Part shown: piece by piece, positions 26,513-36,168 of the stretch | Layout of the letters: the number at the start of each line of letters is the position of its first letter | How positions within the stretch are numbered: position 1 is the stretch's first letter | From: Epilithonimonas zeae | GTDB taxonomy: Bacteria; Bacteroidota; Bacteroidia; Flavobacteriales; Weeksellaceae | Assembly (NCBI RefSeq): GCF_023278365.1 | Contig: NZ_CP075338.1 | Coordinates: 1,488,001-1,552,000, forward strand | DNA length: 64,000 nucleotides | Reading direction: 5' to 3' | The notes under the pieces: model-generated | The model's input: only the letters and a program-made list of their open reading frames with translations | What the model was told of the DNA's origin: nothing | Database searches by the model: none | Translations under genes and position numbers: made by a program

Positions 26513-27373
26513 ATGAAAGCATTTTCTTTTTTAGCATTATTATCCATTACATTTTCCTGTTCCCAGACTCAGGAGAATTTTTCAACACTAGCGAGTCTTC
26601 CCAAAAAGCTGAAAGAAGCTTCGGCTTGTGAAATCTCAAAAGCATCGCCGTTGATTTGGACAATTGAGGACAACCATAATCACAATGTTCTTTTTGGATT
26701 CAATGAGAAAGGAAAATTAATCAGGCAAATTACCATTTCCAATGTTGAAAATAATGACTGGGAAGATTTGACTTCTGATGATGAAGGGAATATCTACATC
26801 GGCGATTTTGGAAATAATGATAATGACAGACAAAACTTAGCCATTTATAAAATTACTGCTTCGGATTTGAATAAGGATGTGGCTAAAGCAGAATCAATTG
26901 TTCAGTTCTATTATCCCGAACAAACCGAATTTCCTCCAAAGAAAAAAGACCGCATTTTTGACGTTGAATCGTTCTTCATCCATAACAACAAATTTTATCT
27001 TTTCACGAAAAACAGAAGTTCAAAATTTGATGGAACAACTGTTTTGTATGAAGTTGATAACAACTCCACTCAAAAATTACCTGCTAAGAAAATCGGGAGT
27101 TTTGTGACCTGCGAACAGTTCAATCATTGTGCTGTGACCAGTGCAGACATCAGCCCGAATAAAGATAAAGTGGCTATTTTAAGCTCCGATAAAGTTTGGA
27201 TTTTCACCAATTGGGAAGGCAATAATTTCTTCTCCGGAAACGTCGAAAAAATTGAACTGAATCATCACACACAGAAAGAAGGTCTTTGTTTCAAAGATGA
27301 AAATACAATCTTAATGACCGATGAAGGCAACAAAACACACACAGGAAATCTTTATCAATTGAATTTGAAATAA
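26513..27373 (+). CDS. Exported beta-propeller-like lipoprotein, paralogue of the gene at 40743
   Basis: A 286-residue protein with a lipoprotein signal (MKAFSFLALLSITFSCSQ, lipobox cysteine). The mature part contains repeated beta-rich stretches (PLIWTIEDNHNHNVLFGFNEKGKLIRQITI, NDWEDLTSDDEGNIYIGDFGNNDNDRQNLAIYKI, FDVESFFIHNNKFYLFTKNR, GLCFKDENTILMTDEGN) as in six- or seven-bladed propellers. The DWEDLT-GDFGNN-YPE-FD(V/A)E order is shared with the protein at 40743-41621, so the two are paralogues. No catalytic residues are evident; function unknown. Confidence 0.82.
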   Translation: MKAFSFLALLSITFSCSQTQENFSTLASLPKKLKEASACEISKASPLIWTIEDNHNHNVLFGFNEKGKLIRQITISNVENNDWEDLTSDDEGNIYIGDFGNNDNDRQNLAIYKITASDLNKDVAKAESIVQFYYPEQTEFPPKKKDRIFDVESFFIHNNKFYLFTKNRSSKFDGTTVLYEVDNNSTQKLPAKKIGSFVTCEQFNHCAVTSADISPNKDKVAILSSDKVWIFTNWEGNNFFSGNVEKIELNHHTQKEGLCFKDENTILMTDEGNKTHTGNLYQLNLK

Positions 27374-27378
27374 TTCAA

Positions 27379-28080
27379 TCACAATAATCTGGAAGCGGAA
27401 AACTTCTCCACAAAATCCTCAAACTCTTTTCGATAACTCCTGCCAACGGGAATATTGTATTTGCCCAAATTCAATTCATTATTATTGAAGGCAATTACAT
27501 ATTTTGAATTGATTAAAAAAGACCTATGAATCCTTACAAAAGCCCTATCAGAAAGTGAATTTTCCAAATCTGTCATTTTATTTTTTGTAATGATTTTTCC
27601 CTCGTTTTGCAAAATGATTCTGACATCATTTCCTTGGCTTTCAAAATAAAGAATATCAGATAAAATGATTTTCCTATTCAATCCATCAGATTTGACAATA
27701 ATGAAATCTTCAGTTTGTTCATCAGAAGGAATATTTCTCAACACACGCTCTACAGATTTGAAAAACCGCTCGAATGTAATTGGTTTCAGAATATAATCAA
27801 CCGCTTCCAATTCAAATCCTTCTATAGCAAATTCGCGATAAGCAGTTGTGAAAATGGTTTTAGGTTTTCGATTTAAGGATTTCAGAAATTCGATTCCGTT
27901 AAGATTGGGCATTTCGATATCGAGAAACATTAGGTCAACAGGTTTTGTCTGCAATATTTGATAAGCTTCGATTGCGTTTTTTGCAGTTGCGACCAGTTTC
28001 AGAGAATCAATCTTTGAAATATGGTTTTCCAAAAGCTTTACAGCCAGAGGTTCGTCATCAATTATAATACAATTTATCAT
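27379..28080 (-). CDS. LytTR family response regulator
   Basis: A 233-residue two-component regulator. The receiver domain (about 1-115) has the acidic pair IIDDEP, phosphoacceptor Asp54 in LMFLDIEMPN, Thr in TTAYRE and Lys in YILKPI. The DNA-binding LytTR domain follows (ILYFESQGNDVRIIL, FVRIHRSFLINSKYV, IPVGRSYRKEFEDF). Its ATG overlaps the stop of the kinase gene by four bases (28077-28080), so the pair is translationally coupled. Target promoters cannot be seen. Confidence 0.95.
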   Translation of the reverse strand: MINCIIIDDEPLAVKLLENHISKIDSLKLVATAKNAIEAYQILQTKPVDLMFLDIEMPNLNGIEFLKSLNRKPKTIFTTAYREFAIEGFELEAVDYILKPITFERFFKSVERVLRNIPSDEQTEDFIIVKSDGLNRKIILSDILYFESQGNDVRIILQNEGKIITKNKMTDLENSLSDRAFVRIHRSFLINSKYVIAFNNNELNLGKYNIPVGRSYRKEFEDFVEKFSASRLL

Positions 28081-29141
28081 TCTGTTGCGGGCGTAATTAT
28101 TTCTACTTCAAACCAATTTCCGATTTCTGAAACATTAAATTCAAATTGATTCTCATAAAATATTTTCAATTGCTCTTCTATATTATTTAATCCCAAACTT
28201 TCACGTTCAGATTTTAAAGTTTCTGAATAGGTATTTTTGATTCGAAAAACAGATTGATTTTCATCCGTTTCAATTTCAATATTAATTTCAATATTTCCAG
28301 CCGATTTTCCTGCACCGTGTTTGAAGGAATTTTCAACCAAAGAAAGATACAACAATGGTGGAATTTTGTTTTCAGAATTTAGTTTTTGTCTTTTGAATAT
28401 TTTCAGACGTTCGTCATATCTCAGTTTTTCAAGCTCAATATAATCATCAATGATAGAAATTTCATCCGAAATATTAACCGTTTTATTCTGACCTTTATAA
28501 AGAACATAGTCCAAAATTTCCGAAAGTCTGCTGATAGATTCTGAAGTTTTCTCCGAATTAATAATGGAAAGCGAATAAATATTATTGAGTGTATTGAACA
28601 AAAAATGAGGATTAAGCTGTGACTTCAGAACTTTCAATTCTAATTCTGCTTTTTCCTTCAAAAGTTTGGTCGTGTTTTGTTTTTCACTTTTATATCGCAG
28701 CATAAACATCACTGAAACAAAGGCAAAAGCTCCTGTAATAATAGAAAAAGTATAACTAATCAACAGATATCTGATGTCTGTAAAAATACTATAAATGCTG
28801 TCTTGCGGATAATTACAAAAAAAAGGTTCGGCTATGTAAACAATAAAAAGGCGGTTAATAACAGAAAAAACATAAAGAGAAACAAGCAGTAAAATTGAAA
28901 ATGAGAAATACTTTTTTCGGTCAAAAAAATGCTTTATGAGAACATAATAAATAAAATTCGCACTGATAATCTGAAAAATCCAATGGCACAAATCATAGTA
29001 AAAAATCAATTGAATATTAGCATTCTCATATTCTCCATAATTTCTTGCTTCAATCAACAGAAAAAGTGCTATCCAAAATAAAATTTGAAAGCCAATGTTT
29101 GGTCGATAATTTTTGTCAGTTCCGATTTTCACAACCTTCAA
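28077..29141 (-). CDS. LytS/YehU-like sensor histidine kinase
   Basis: A 354-residue kinase with four N-terminal membrane helices (about residues 15-150), a short coiled segment, and the His_kinase domain of the LytS family: phosphorylated His in LKSQLNPHFLFNTLNNIYSL, followed by PLLYLSLVENSFKHGAGKS (N box) and ERESLGLNNIEEQLKIFY (G box). No periplasmic sensor domain is visible, so the signal is probably sensed in the membrane. It pairs with the overlapping LytTR regulator. Confidence 0.94.
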   Translation of the reverse strand: MKVVKIGTDKNYRPNIGFQILFWIALFLLIEARNYGEYENANIQLIFYYDLCHWIFQIISANFIYYVLIKHFFDRKKYFSFSILLLVSLYVFSVINRLFIVYIAEPFFCNYPQDSIYSIFTDIRYLLISYTFSIITGAFAFVSVMFMLRYKSEKQNTTKLLKEKAELELKVLKSQLNPHFLFNTLNNIYSLSIINSEKTSESISRLSEILDYVLYKGQNKTVNISDEISIIDDYIELEKLRYDERLKIFKRQKLNSENKIPPLLYLSLVENSFKHGAGKSAGNIEINIEIETDENQSVFRIKNTYSETLKSERESLGLNNIEEQLKIFYENQFEFNVSEIGNWFEVEIITPATE

Positions 29142-29321
29142 AATTATAAATTATAATCCGATAAAAATCTTTTACGAATGTAGAATTGACAAATCGAATG
29201 ACAAACAACCATAATTACAATCCAAAATGCAGAATAAGTAATCAAAATAAAAAACTCCGCTTTCTGAAGGTGCTTTGAAAATTACTATTAAAAAGCAAGC
29301 ATCTTGCAGAAAAAAAAATAA

Positions 29322-30440
29322 ATGCAGACTACTTCCTCTCAAAGATTCAATGGATTAGACCATCTGAGAGCCATTGCAATTCTTTTGGTATTAATGTATC
29401 ATTATCGAGCTTTTATACATCCAGATTGGATAGATATTTATGGGCGTTTTGGCTGGACTGGAGTTGATTTGTTCTTTGTATTAAGTGGTTTTCTGATTTC
29501 AAATCAATTATTTCAGGAAATTAAAAATCGTGGGAATTTCAGTTTGAAATCATTTTTCATAAAACGTTTTTTCAGGATTATCCCGCCTTATTTTTTCACA
29601 TTACTATTATATTTCTGCTTTCCTTTTTTCAGAGAAAGAGAATCGCTTTCGCCGTTATGGAAATTTCTCAGCTTCACTCAGAATTATGGCTTAGATGTCA
29701 TCAACAAAGGAACGTTTTCACACGCTTGGTCATTGTGTATTGAGGAGCAATTCTATCTAATTCTGCCTTTTTCATTACTATCACTCATCAAATCAAAAAC
29801 ATTGAAATATCTAATTGTTATGATTGCATTCATTATATTATTTTCAATTTTTGCGAGGTATTTTTCTTGGCAGGAATACGTTTTTCCAAATATCAATTCG
29901 AATAAATTTTGGAAGGTCTGGTATATGAAAATCTATTATCCAACGCACACTAGATTGGACGGATTGGCTATCGGCGTTTTAATTGGATATCTGTTTCAAA
30001 ATTTTTCAAGATTCAGAAAGATTATTGATGAAAATGGCAATTTGTTTTTGCTGTCAGGTTTAGCTTTTCTTGGCTTCTCTTTATGGGTTTGCAATGACCA
30101 ATCTTCTGAATTTGCATCGATATTTGGATTCACATTCGTTGCTGTAAATTATGGTTTTATAGTGATTTCTGCGATTTCGAAATCCTCATTCCTGAACAAA
30201 TCAAAAAACTATTTCACAACTCAATTAGCAAATTTATCTTTTGCAATCTATCTTTCTCACAAGGGAATTATCCATATTATTCAAAGCCTGATAGAATATT
30301 ACAAAATTTCCATTTCGGAAAATTTGTTATTGATTATCTGTTTAATAGGATGTATTCTTGGAGGATTATTTTACAGATATTTTATTGAAAAACCGAGTTT
30401 AAAATTGAGGAATAAAATCTCTGCTAATTTCTCTTCGTAA
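29322..30440 (+). CDS. Acyltransferase 3 family membrane protein (OafA/YrhL type)
   Basis: A 372-residue protein with about ten membrane helices. The active-site region LRAIAILLVLMYHYRAF and the next FGWTGVDLFFVLSGFLIS are characteristic, as is the HAWSLCIEEQFYLILP segment with the conserved Glu. Such enzymes O-acylate cell-surface sugars, often acetylating O-antigen or peptidoglycan precursors. The gene stands alone and its 3' end overlaps the convergent GNAT gene by 17 bp. Confidence 0.92.
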   Translation: MQTTSSQRFNGLDHLRAIAILLVLMYHYRAFIHPDWIDIYGRFGWTGVDLFFVLSGFLISNQLFQEIKNRGNFSLKSFFIKRFFRIIPPYFFTLLLYFCFPFFRERESLSPLWKFLSFTQNYGLDVINKGTFSHAWSLCIEEQFYLILPFSLLSLIKSKTLKYLIVMIAFIILFSIFARYFSWQEYVFPNINSNKFWKVWYMKIYYPTHTRLDGLAIGVLIGYLFQNFSRFRKIIDENGNLFLLSGLAFLGFSLWVCNDQSSEFASIFGFTFVAVNYGFIVISAISKSSFLNKSKNYFTTQLANLSFAIYLSHKGIIHIIQSLIEYYKISISENLLLIICLIGCILGGLFYRYFIEKPSLKLRNKISANFSS

Positions 30441-30963
30441 ACGAATAAAGCAACATATCCGTAAGAACTTCTTGTCGTTTTCTGTAATCGTTTTTCAGCA
30501 AGCCTTCAAACTCGAAATTGCAGAATTCCGCTACTTTTTTGCTGGCGATATTGTCCGGTGCGATTTTCATAAAGATTCGGGTCATTTTTTTTTCATTCAT
30601 ACAGAAATTACGAAAAGCTTCCAAAGCTTCATAAGAATATTTATTACCCGAAAAATCATTGAAAATAAAATACGCCAACTCACCTTTCGGAACCGACCAA
30701 TCGATTTCTCTAATTGAAATATGACCGATCAATTCATCTGATTCTTTGAGAAAAATCCCAAAATAGAAACCTTCTTCACTTTTAAAACTTTCAATCTTTT
30801 TTTGGAAATACAATTTGGTTTCTTGCAGAGTTTTCGTAACACTTAAAGTTCTCGAAAAGTAATCTTCCAGATAAGTTTTGTCATTTTGAAATTTAGTATA
30901 AAATTCCTCAGCAAAATCCAGCGAATACGGTTTTAGAAGCAGTCGTTTGGTTTCAATCATCAC
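30424..30963 (-). CDS. GNAT family N-acetyltransferase (RimJ/RimL-like)
   Basis: A 179-residue acetyltransferase. Segments typical of the GNAT fold are MIETKRLLLKPYSLDFAEEF at the start, GFYFGIFLKESDELIGHISIREID, KGELAYFIFNDFSGNKYSYEAL (acetyl-CoA region, with a degenerate Q/R-x-x-G-x-G/A) and KVAEFCNFEFEGLLKNDYRK at the end, as in RimJ/RimL enzymes. Substrate unknown. It lies 6 bp downstream of the phosphoesterase-barrel gene on the same strand and overlaps a convergent acyltransferase gene. Confidence 0.9.
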   Translation of the reverse strand: MMIETKRLLLKPYSLDFAEEFYTKFQNDKTYLEDYFSRTLSVTKTLQETKLYFQKKIESFKSEEGFYFGIFLKESDELIGHISIREIDWSVPKGELAYFIFNDFSGNKYSYEALEAFRNFCMNEKKMTRIFMKIAPDNIASKKVAEFCNFEFEGLLKNDYRKRQEVLTDMLLYSFTKRN

Positions 30964-30969
30964 TACATT

Positions 30970-33900
30970 TTAAAAAGTCCCGCCAATCCCGACAACCAAT
31001 CTTCCGCCGTCTGACGATGTAAAATAAGAAATATTGGCAGAGATGGCGTCAACTGCATTCAGCCAAAATCCACCTCCGTATGAGTTGTGCCATTTATTAG
31101 AACTTTCATTCGGATTCCAAACTCTTCCTAAATCAAATCCACCGAAAAATCCGTAACTCAAAGGTAAAATCGAGTTTTTGATTTTGCCTATTTCATAACG
31201 CAAATCTGAAGTTTGATAAAAAGAGTTTTTCCCATAAAAACGGTTAAAACGGAAACCTCGCAAATCTTTGTTTCCGCCCAACGTCGCCATTTGATAAAAC
31301 TCGTAATCGTTACCGAAAAGCCATTTTGCCTTCGCATAAGAAGACCAGACCAATCTTTGATTTTGCGTCAGATAATGCAGAAAACCAAGTCCGGTTTCCA
31401 GTGAAGTATATTGTCTGTCCGTGTTTTGAAGGTTCATATTCCAAACCGTTCTGATATCGAATTTCATTCCCAATTTTGGATTTGCTTTATTGTCATAATT
31501 CTCATAATTGAATGACAAATCCGCTCCACCAAACTGTTTTGATTTGAAAACATCATCATTCACAACGCCAGGAATGGAGATATAACGATTCGCTGTTCTA
31601 TCGATTTTCAGAATTTCGTAATTCAGTTTTGCGGAGAATGTTGATGCATTTTTGTTCCAGTTAATAGACGGTGAAAATCCAAATTCTCGAGCTCTCACAT
31701 TATTGAATCGATTCCCATATTCTTCTTTTGGATTAACCGTTTCATTCCCGATTCCGTAGAAATTCCTGATGTAATGCGAACTCGTCACTCTCGTATCCAA
31801 ACCGTAAAACCAATTGCCTTTCAACATCGGAAACATTGCCTGATAAGCAAACTCATAACCTTTGGTTCCCGTGAAATAGTTGGCTGTAAAATGGTGTTTC
31901 TGAGAATACGGATTCTTGATAAAATCATTCACCGTATAATCTGCATTGAAACCAATCGCCAGCGCATCATCCGGATTGAAATTGAAGTTCATAAACGTGG
32001 TGAAAACATTGTATTTCGCATTTCTGTAATTGTACTGATTGATGTCGTAATCATCAGTCAACTTCAGAGTGGTATTTCCTTTATTTTCAAAGTTATTCGG
32101 TTTGCTTTTGTAATCGTAAATCGTGACTTTTTTGGAATTGGAAACTGCATATTTGTCATTGTCTAACCCACCTAAAAGTCTGACTCTAATACTTGATTTC
32201 TGTTTGCCTTCTACTACAAATTCGTCATCATCACCCAGACCATACAACAAAATTTCTTTTGTCATCAATCCCGAATAAAGCTTGGATGACTGCAATTCTT
32301 CTCCCGATTTTTTCAGCCTGATGATTTTGACTTCGGTTTCGTTATTCGGTAATCTGGTAACTACAAACTTGTCTTTTTTGTCAGTTCCAGTCAAAATCAC
32401 TTTCTCTTGAAGAAATTTGAAATAAGCCGAAGCATATTTTTCAAGGTCTCCTTTTCTCGTCAGTAATTTCTGAATCAAATCTTCCGAAACGTTGTCCTGA
32501 ACTTCTTTTGGTAGTTTTTTAAATGCTTCTCGGATGTCATTTTCTGACAAATTATTTTGAATAAATTCCGCTACACCCTGCCAATCTTTTCCATTAGAGT
32601 TTTTAGCAAAAATCAAATCCAACGGATAAGGCTCTCTGTTAAACCACTTTACGCTTTCCATCTGATAATCAAAATTTTGCATATGTTTCAGCTCCGGAAA
32701 TTCCATCAAAATCCCTGTAATAAAACCGTCATATTTGGCGAAGGCTTGGTCTCTGTCTTTCGGAATCGGGCTGTAAATTACGTTGCCATTTTCTTTCCTG
32801 GATTCGAATTTCCATTGGTCGTGATGCCTGTCCCAATCACCAATCAACATATCGAACAAACGTGCTTTGATCCACGCTTTTTCATCCATTTTATATTTTT
32901 CATCTTTGGCAAGATTCAGGATTACTTCATCGGTTCCTAGAACTTTGTTCGGATTTTCCTCGGTTTCCATTGGTCGGTCTTCGAGATAATACAACTCATT
33001 TCCAAAATTCTCATTGAAGTTTTTAAGAGTTTTCTGTTTTGGAATATAAAAAAGTTCTGGTGTTGTGTGACGAATTCCCAATTTGTCTGCCATTCCACCG
33101 ATTACCAAAGGCGTGTAAGGATGTGAAGTTGTATAAAAATCCAACAAAAATTTGTCCGCATAACTATCCGAAAAATCATCAATTACATATTGATTTTTGA
33201 ACGCTACAGCCTGTAAAAATCTCACACCGCTTTTTTTCAGCGCTCGAATCACATATTCGTTTCCGGATTTGGTTTCCAGACGAAGGGATTTGGTCTGATG
33301 TCCGCCTCCTGCTCTATCCGTTTTTACCCCACCGAATAATGTATCTAATTCCAGATTTTTGACATTGATTTTTTCCGAATAATATTCACGGTAATGTTTT
33401 CCCCAAAGAAACTCGTAGAGCTTACTTTTCTTCGTCATCGTAGAGTCATAAATCGATGCTTGGGAATATTCTGAAAACTGATTGGGAAAATCTTGCTTCG
33501 GTTTTTCTTCTTTTCCTAAAACCGTTTTTCTGAAAAGCAATTCCGATTTTTCTGGATTAAGACTGTAAAAACTCACTTCAGCATTTCCTGATTTTGAGAT
33601 TTTCAGTTCTGCATATCCGTTTTTTCCAAATGAAAAATCATTGCTTCCAACGGCTTTTGCAGATTCGGTTTTGGAACCTGCTCCGCTTACTATTTGACGA
33701 ATGTCAGCTTGCTCGATGTATTGTAGATTGTGGTCGTGACCGGAAACTACGATGACATTTTTCCTTCCGCTAATCAATGTTTTCAGTCGGTCTGCCAAAT
33801 TTTTATAGTTCTGATTGCTGATATCCTGGTGTGTGATTCCGCCAGTTGCACGCATCAGATTGATTCCCGTTCCGAGAATTGGCAGTGGAATTTTATTTTC

Positions 33901-34647
33901 CAAAGGAAAAATTTGCTTTTCCCAAGAGTATCTTCCGCCGTGCGAACCGTTCGTCATCAAAGGATGATGTGTTGCAATTACGATTGTTTTATTCTGATTT
34001 TTATTCAATTGGTCTTCGAATTCTGTATAGAAATCTTCGCGGGTTTTGAGGTCGCACTTTTCATTGATACCCGGATTTTTGTCCCAATTGGCTAAAACCC
34101 ATTCTGTGTCCACTAAAATCAAAGTCAGTTTTTTGTTGATTTTTCTGGTTTCGATGGGACAACCGTTTCTTGGTGCGAAAGCCGATTTGTCATTCAGTTT
34201 TTCTGTGACATAATCTTCTTCTCTTTTCAAACCTTTGATGCCGTTGTTGTACCAATCGTGATTGCCGGGAATGAAAATCGTTTTTCCTTTGAACTGTTGA
34301 GATAATAAAATCTGGTTATCCATTTTTTTCTCCGCCAAAGCTCTATGTTCGTCCTCTTTTTTTGGCATCCCGACTGGATAAATATTATCGCCTAAAAACA
34401 TCAAAGTACTATTTTCCGGAGCTTTGGATAATGAATCTTTCAGAATATTCATATTGTGGAAAGCTTCATCCTGATCAAGATTCCCAGCATCACCAACCAA
34501 ATAAAACGTATGGATGATGCTGTCTTTAATCGTTGGATTTTTGGCAAAATCTTTGGCGTTTTTTCCATAATCGGCGTTTTGAACGGCGCAGGAAACCGCA
34601 ACAAACAGAAGTATGATAAAAAGATATAATTGGTATATGTATCTCAT
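30970..34647 (-). CDS. Calcineurin-like phosphoesterase fused to an outer-membrane beta-barrel
   Basis: A 1225-residue exported protein with a lipoprotein-like signal (LFIILLFVAVSCAVQ). An N-terminal metallophosphoesterase domain at about 45-330 has the metal motifs VGDAGN, MFLGDNIYP, IPGNHDWYNNG, VIATHHPLMTNGSHGG and VVSGHDHN. A middle region of about 400 residues follows (with a GDWDRHHDQW stretch and acidic GLGDDDEFVVEG repeats). The last about 350 residues are beta strands with aromatic girdles ending in GGRLVVGIGGTF, like the BamA/Omp85 surface-antigen fold. It could display a phosphatase at the outer membrane. Substrate unknown; this architecture is common in Bacteroidota. Confidence 0.9.
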   Translation of the reverse strand: MRYIYQLYLFIILLFVAVSCAVQNADYGKNAKDFAKNPTIKDSIIHTFYLVGDAGNLDQDEAFHNMNILKDSLSKAPENSTLMFLGDNIYPVGMPKKEDEHRALAEKKMDNQILLSQQFKGKTIFIPGNHDWYNNGIKGLKREEDYVTEKLNDKSAFAPRNGCPIETRKINKKLTLILVDTEWVLANWDKNPGINEKCDLKTREDFYTEFEDQLNKNQNKTIVIATHHPLMTNGSHGGRYSWEKQIFPLENKIPLPILGTGINLMRATGGITHQDISNQNYKNLADRLKTLISGRKNVIVVSGHDHNLQYIEQADIRQIVSGAGSKTESAKAVGSNDFSFGKNGYAELKISKSGNAEVSFYSLNPEKSELLFRKTVLGKEEKPKQDFPNQFSEYSQASIYDSTMTKKSKLYEFLWGKHYREYYSEKINVKNLELDTLFGGVKTDRAGGGHQTKSLRLETKSGNEYVIRALKKSGVRFLQAVAFKNQYVIDDFSDSYADKFLLDFYTTSHPYTPLVIGGMADKLGIRHTTPELFYIPKQKTLKNFNENFGNELYYLEDRPMETEENPNKVLGTDEVILNLAKDEKYKMDEKAWIKARLFDMLIGDWDRHHDQWKFESRKENGNVIYSPIPKDRDQAFAKYDGFITGILMEFPELKHMQNFDYQMESVKWFNREPYPLDLIFAKNSNGKDWQGVAEFIQNNLSENDIREAFKKLPKEVQDNVSEDLIQKLLTRKGDLEKYASAYFKFLQEKVILTGTDKKDKFVVTRLPNNETEVKIIRLKKSGEELQSSKLYSGLMTKEILLYGLGDDDEFVVEGKQKSSIRVRLLGGLDNDKYAVSNSKKVTIYDYKSKPNNFENKGNTTLKLTDDYDINQYNYRNAKYNVFTTFMNFNFNPDDALAIGFNADYTVNDFIKNPYSQKHHFTANYFTGTKGYEFAYQAMFPMLKGNWFYGLDTRVTSSHYIRNFYGIGNETVNPKEEYGNRFNNVRAREFGFSPSINWNKNASTFSAKLNYEILKIDRTANRYISIPGVVNDDVFKSKQFGGADLSFNYENYDNKANPKLGMKFDIRTVWNMNLQNTDRQYTSLETGLGFLHYLTQNQRLVWSSYAKAKWLFGNDYEFYQMATLGGNKDLRGFRFNRFYGKNSFYQTSDLRYEIGKIKNSILPLSYGFFGGFDLGRVWNPNESSNKWHNSYGGGFWLNAVDAISANISYFTSSDGGRLVVGIGGTF

Positions 34648-34692
34648 AAATGATTTTCAATATTAATGGTAATTCTTACCAATGAATCGCAC

Positions 34693-34796
34693 GCAGCCCG
34701 ACTTGAGCGGAAATCCTTTTTTGCTTACACTTAAATTCTATTTAATCTAAAATCTTCTGCAAAAAAGATTGGGAGCGGAAGGCGGATTAAGCTGCC
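34693..34796 (+). repeat. Structured intergenic repeat, copy 3
   Basis: The cleanest copy: gcagcccgacttgagcgg, then aaatccttttttgc, a central AT-rich loop, gcaaaaaagattgg, gagcggaaggcggattaagctgcc. GCAGC/GCTGC, CCG/CGG and CTTTTTTGC/GCAAAAAAG pair. It lies in the promoter-side gap between two divergent genes. Confidence 0.85.
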
Positions 34797-34953
34797 ATAA
34801 ATAAAATTAAATTTAAGTTAAAGGCTTCGACAAGCTCGGCCTGATGATTTTGATTTCAAATATTCACGAAATTAGTCAAACTCTAACAATATTTAACAAA
34901 ATTAAAATTAATAAGCTATAAATACTTTCTTAAATTTGTTCCAAATTGCTTTT

Positions 34954-36156
34954 ATGGATATTTTGAAAATTTCGGAAGATTATGTTAAAAATTTATTCAA
35001 AGATAGATTATCTTCTGTTTATACTTATCACAATCTTGACCACACGATTCAGGTTGTAGATAAGATAAAAATCCTTGCAAAAGAAGAAAGCATTGGTCCC
35101 GAAGATACAGAGAATCTGCTTTTGGCAGGCTGGTTTCACGATTTGGGTTATATTGATGATGCTGATAATCACGAAGAAGAAAGCCGAAAAGAAGCTGCAA
35201 ACTTTTTAAAGCAATATGGTTTTTCCGAAGATAGAATTGCCAAAATCGGAGAACTGATCCTGGCAACGGACAAATTTTACAAGCCTAAAAATCATCTGGA
35301 AGAAATCATAAAAGATGCGGATTTGTATCATTTGGCTTCGGATGATTATTTCAGGATTTGTGAGAATCTGAGACAGGAAATCAAGGAGGTGCATCATCAG
35401 AAATTCAGCAAGCAACAGTGGTCTGAGCTTAATATTGTTTTCTTTTCGAAACATCAGTTTTATACCAAATTTGCTAAAGAAAACTGGCAGCCGATCAAAG
35501 AAAAAAATGTGGATAAAATCCTTTCTCACATCCAGAATCTGAAAGAAGAAAAAAAGAAAAAAGCGGCTGAAGATAATGATAAAGCACTTCTGAATAAGAA
35601 AAAGCTTGAGAAACTGGAAAGCCCTGAACGTGGTATAGAAACAATGTTCCGGGTGACATTGAACAACCACACCAAACTGAGCCAAATTGCCGATAGCAAA
35701 GCGAATATTCTGCTTTCCGTCAACGCGATTATTATTTCAATTGCATTATCATCTTTGATTCCAAAACTGGATGCGCCAAGTAATTCGCATTTGATTATTC
35801 CGACATTTGTGATGGTCATATTCAGTGTGATTTGTATTATTTTGGCGATTATGTCTACGAGACCGAAAGTATCCAGCGGAACTTTTACCAGAAAGGAAAT
35901 AGAGGAGAAAAAAGTAAACCTTCTGTTCTTCGGAAATTTCTACAAAATGCCGATGGAAGAATATCTCTGGGCAATGAAAGAAATGATGAACGACCGACAA
36001 TATTTGTACGATACAATGATAAAAGACCTCTATTATCTGGGCGTTGTTCTAAATAGAAAATACAAATTATTGAGACTGACTTACACGGTCTTCACAATTG
36101 GAATTATTGTTTCTGTGGTGGCTTTTGTGGTGGCTTTTCGGAATGTGACGGTTTAG
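34954..36156 (+). CDS. HD-domain protein fused to a PycTM-type membrane effector domain
   Basis: About 400 residues. The first 190 form an HD phosphohydrolase domain with HNLDHTIQV, GWFHDLGYID (metal-binding His-Asp, about residues 62-63) and IIKDADLYHL. A charged coiled linker (KEEKKKKAAEDNDK) follows. The C-terminal part has RVTLNNHTKLSQIADSKANILLSVNAIII, two helices, a polar insert with NLLFFGNFYKMPMEEYLWAM and a last pair of helices; this is the PycTM/DUF5706 family, which includes the membrane effectors of Pycsar anti-phage systems. No pyrimidine cyclase gene is adjacent. The start is set at the ATG (34954); the TTG six codons earlier overlaps a TAAATTTG minus-7 element at 34931-34938. 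Confidence 0.88.
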   Translation: MDILKISEDYVKNLFKDRLSSVYTYHNLDHTIQVVDKIKILAKEESIGPEDTENLLLAGWFHDLGYIDDADNHEEESRKEAANFLKQYGFSEDRIAKIGELILATDKFYKPKNHLEEIIKDADLYHLASDDYFRICENLRQEIKEVHHQKFSKQQWSELNIVFFSKHQFYTKFAKENWQPIKEKNVDKILSHIQNLKEEKKKKAAEDNDKALLNKKKLEKLESPERGIETMFRVTLNNHTKLSQIADSKANILLSVNAIIISIALSSLIPKLDAPSNSHLIIPTFVMVIFSVICIILAIMSTRPKVSSGTFTRKEIEEKKVNLLFFGNFYKMPMEEYLWAMKEMMNDRQYLYDTMIKDLYYLGVVLNRKYKLLRLTYTVFTIGIIVSVVAFVVAFRNVTV

Positions 36157-36168
36157 AATTTAAGAATT

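Noticed and set aside
31774-32166. 130-codon plus-strand frame inside the phosphoesterase-barrel gene
   Set aside because: Shadow frame of a long minus-strand gene with clear domains; no independent start signal.
35206-35685. 159-codon minus-strand frame rich in Phe and Ile
   Set aside because: It is the antisense of the HD-PycTM gene; the hydrophobic composition mirrors Lys/Glu codons on the coding strand.
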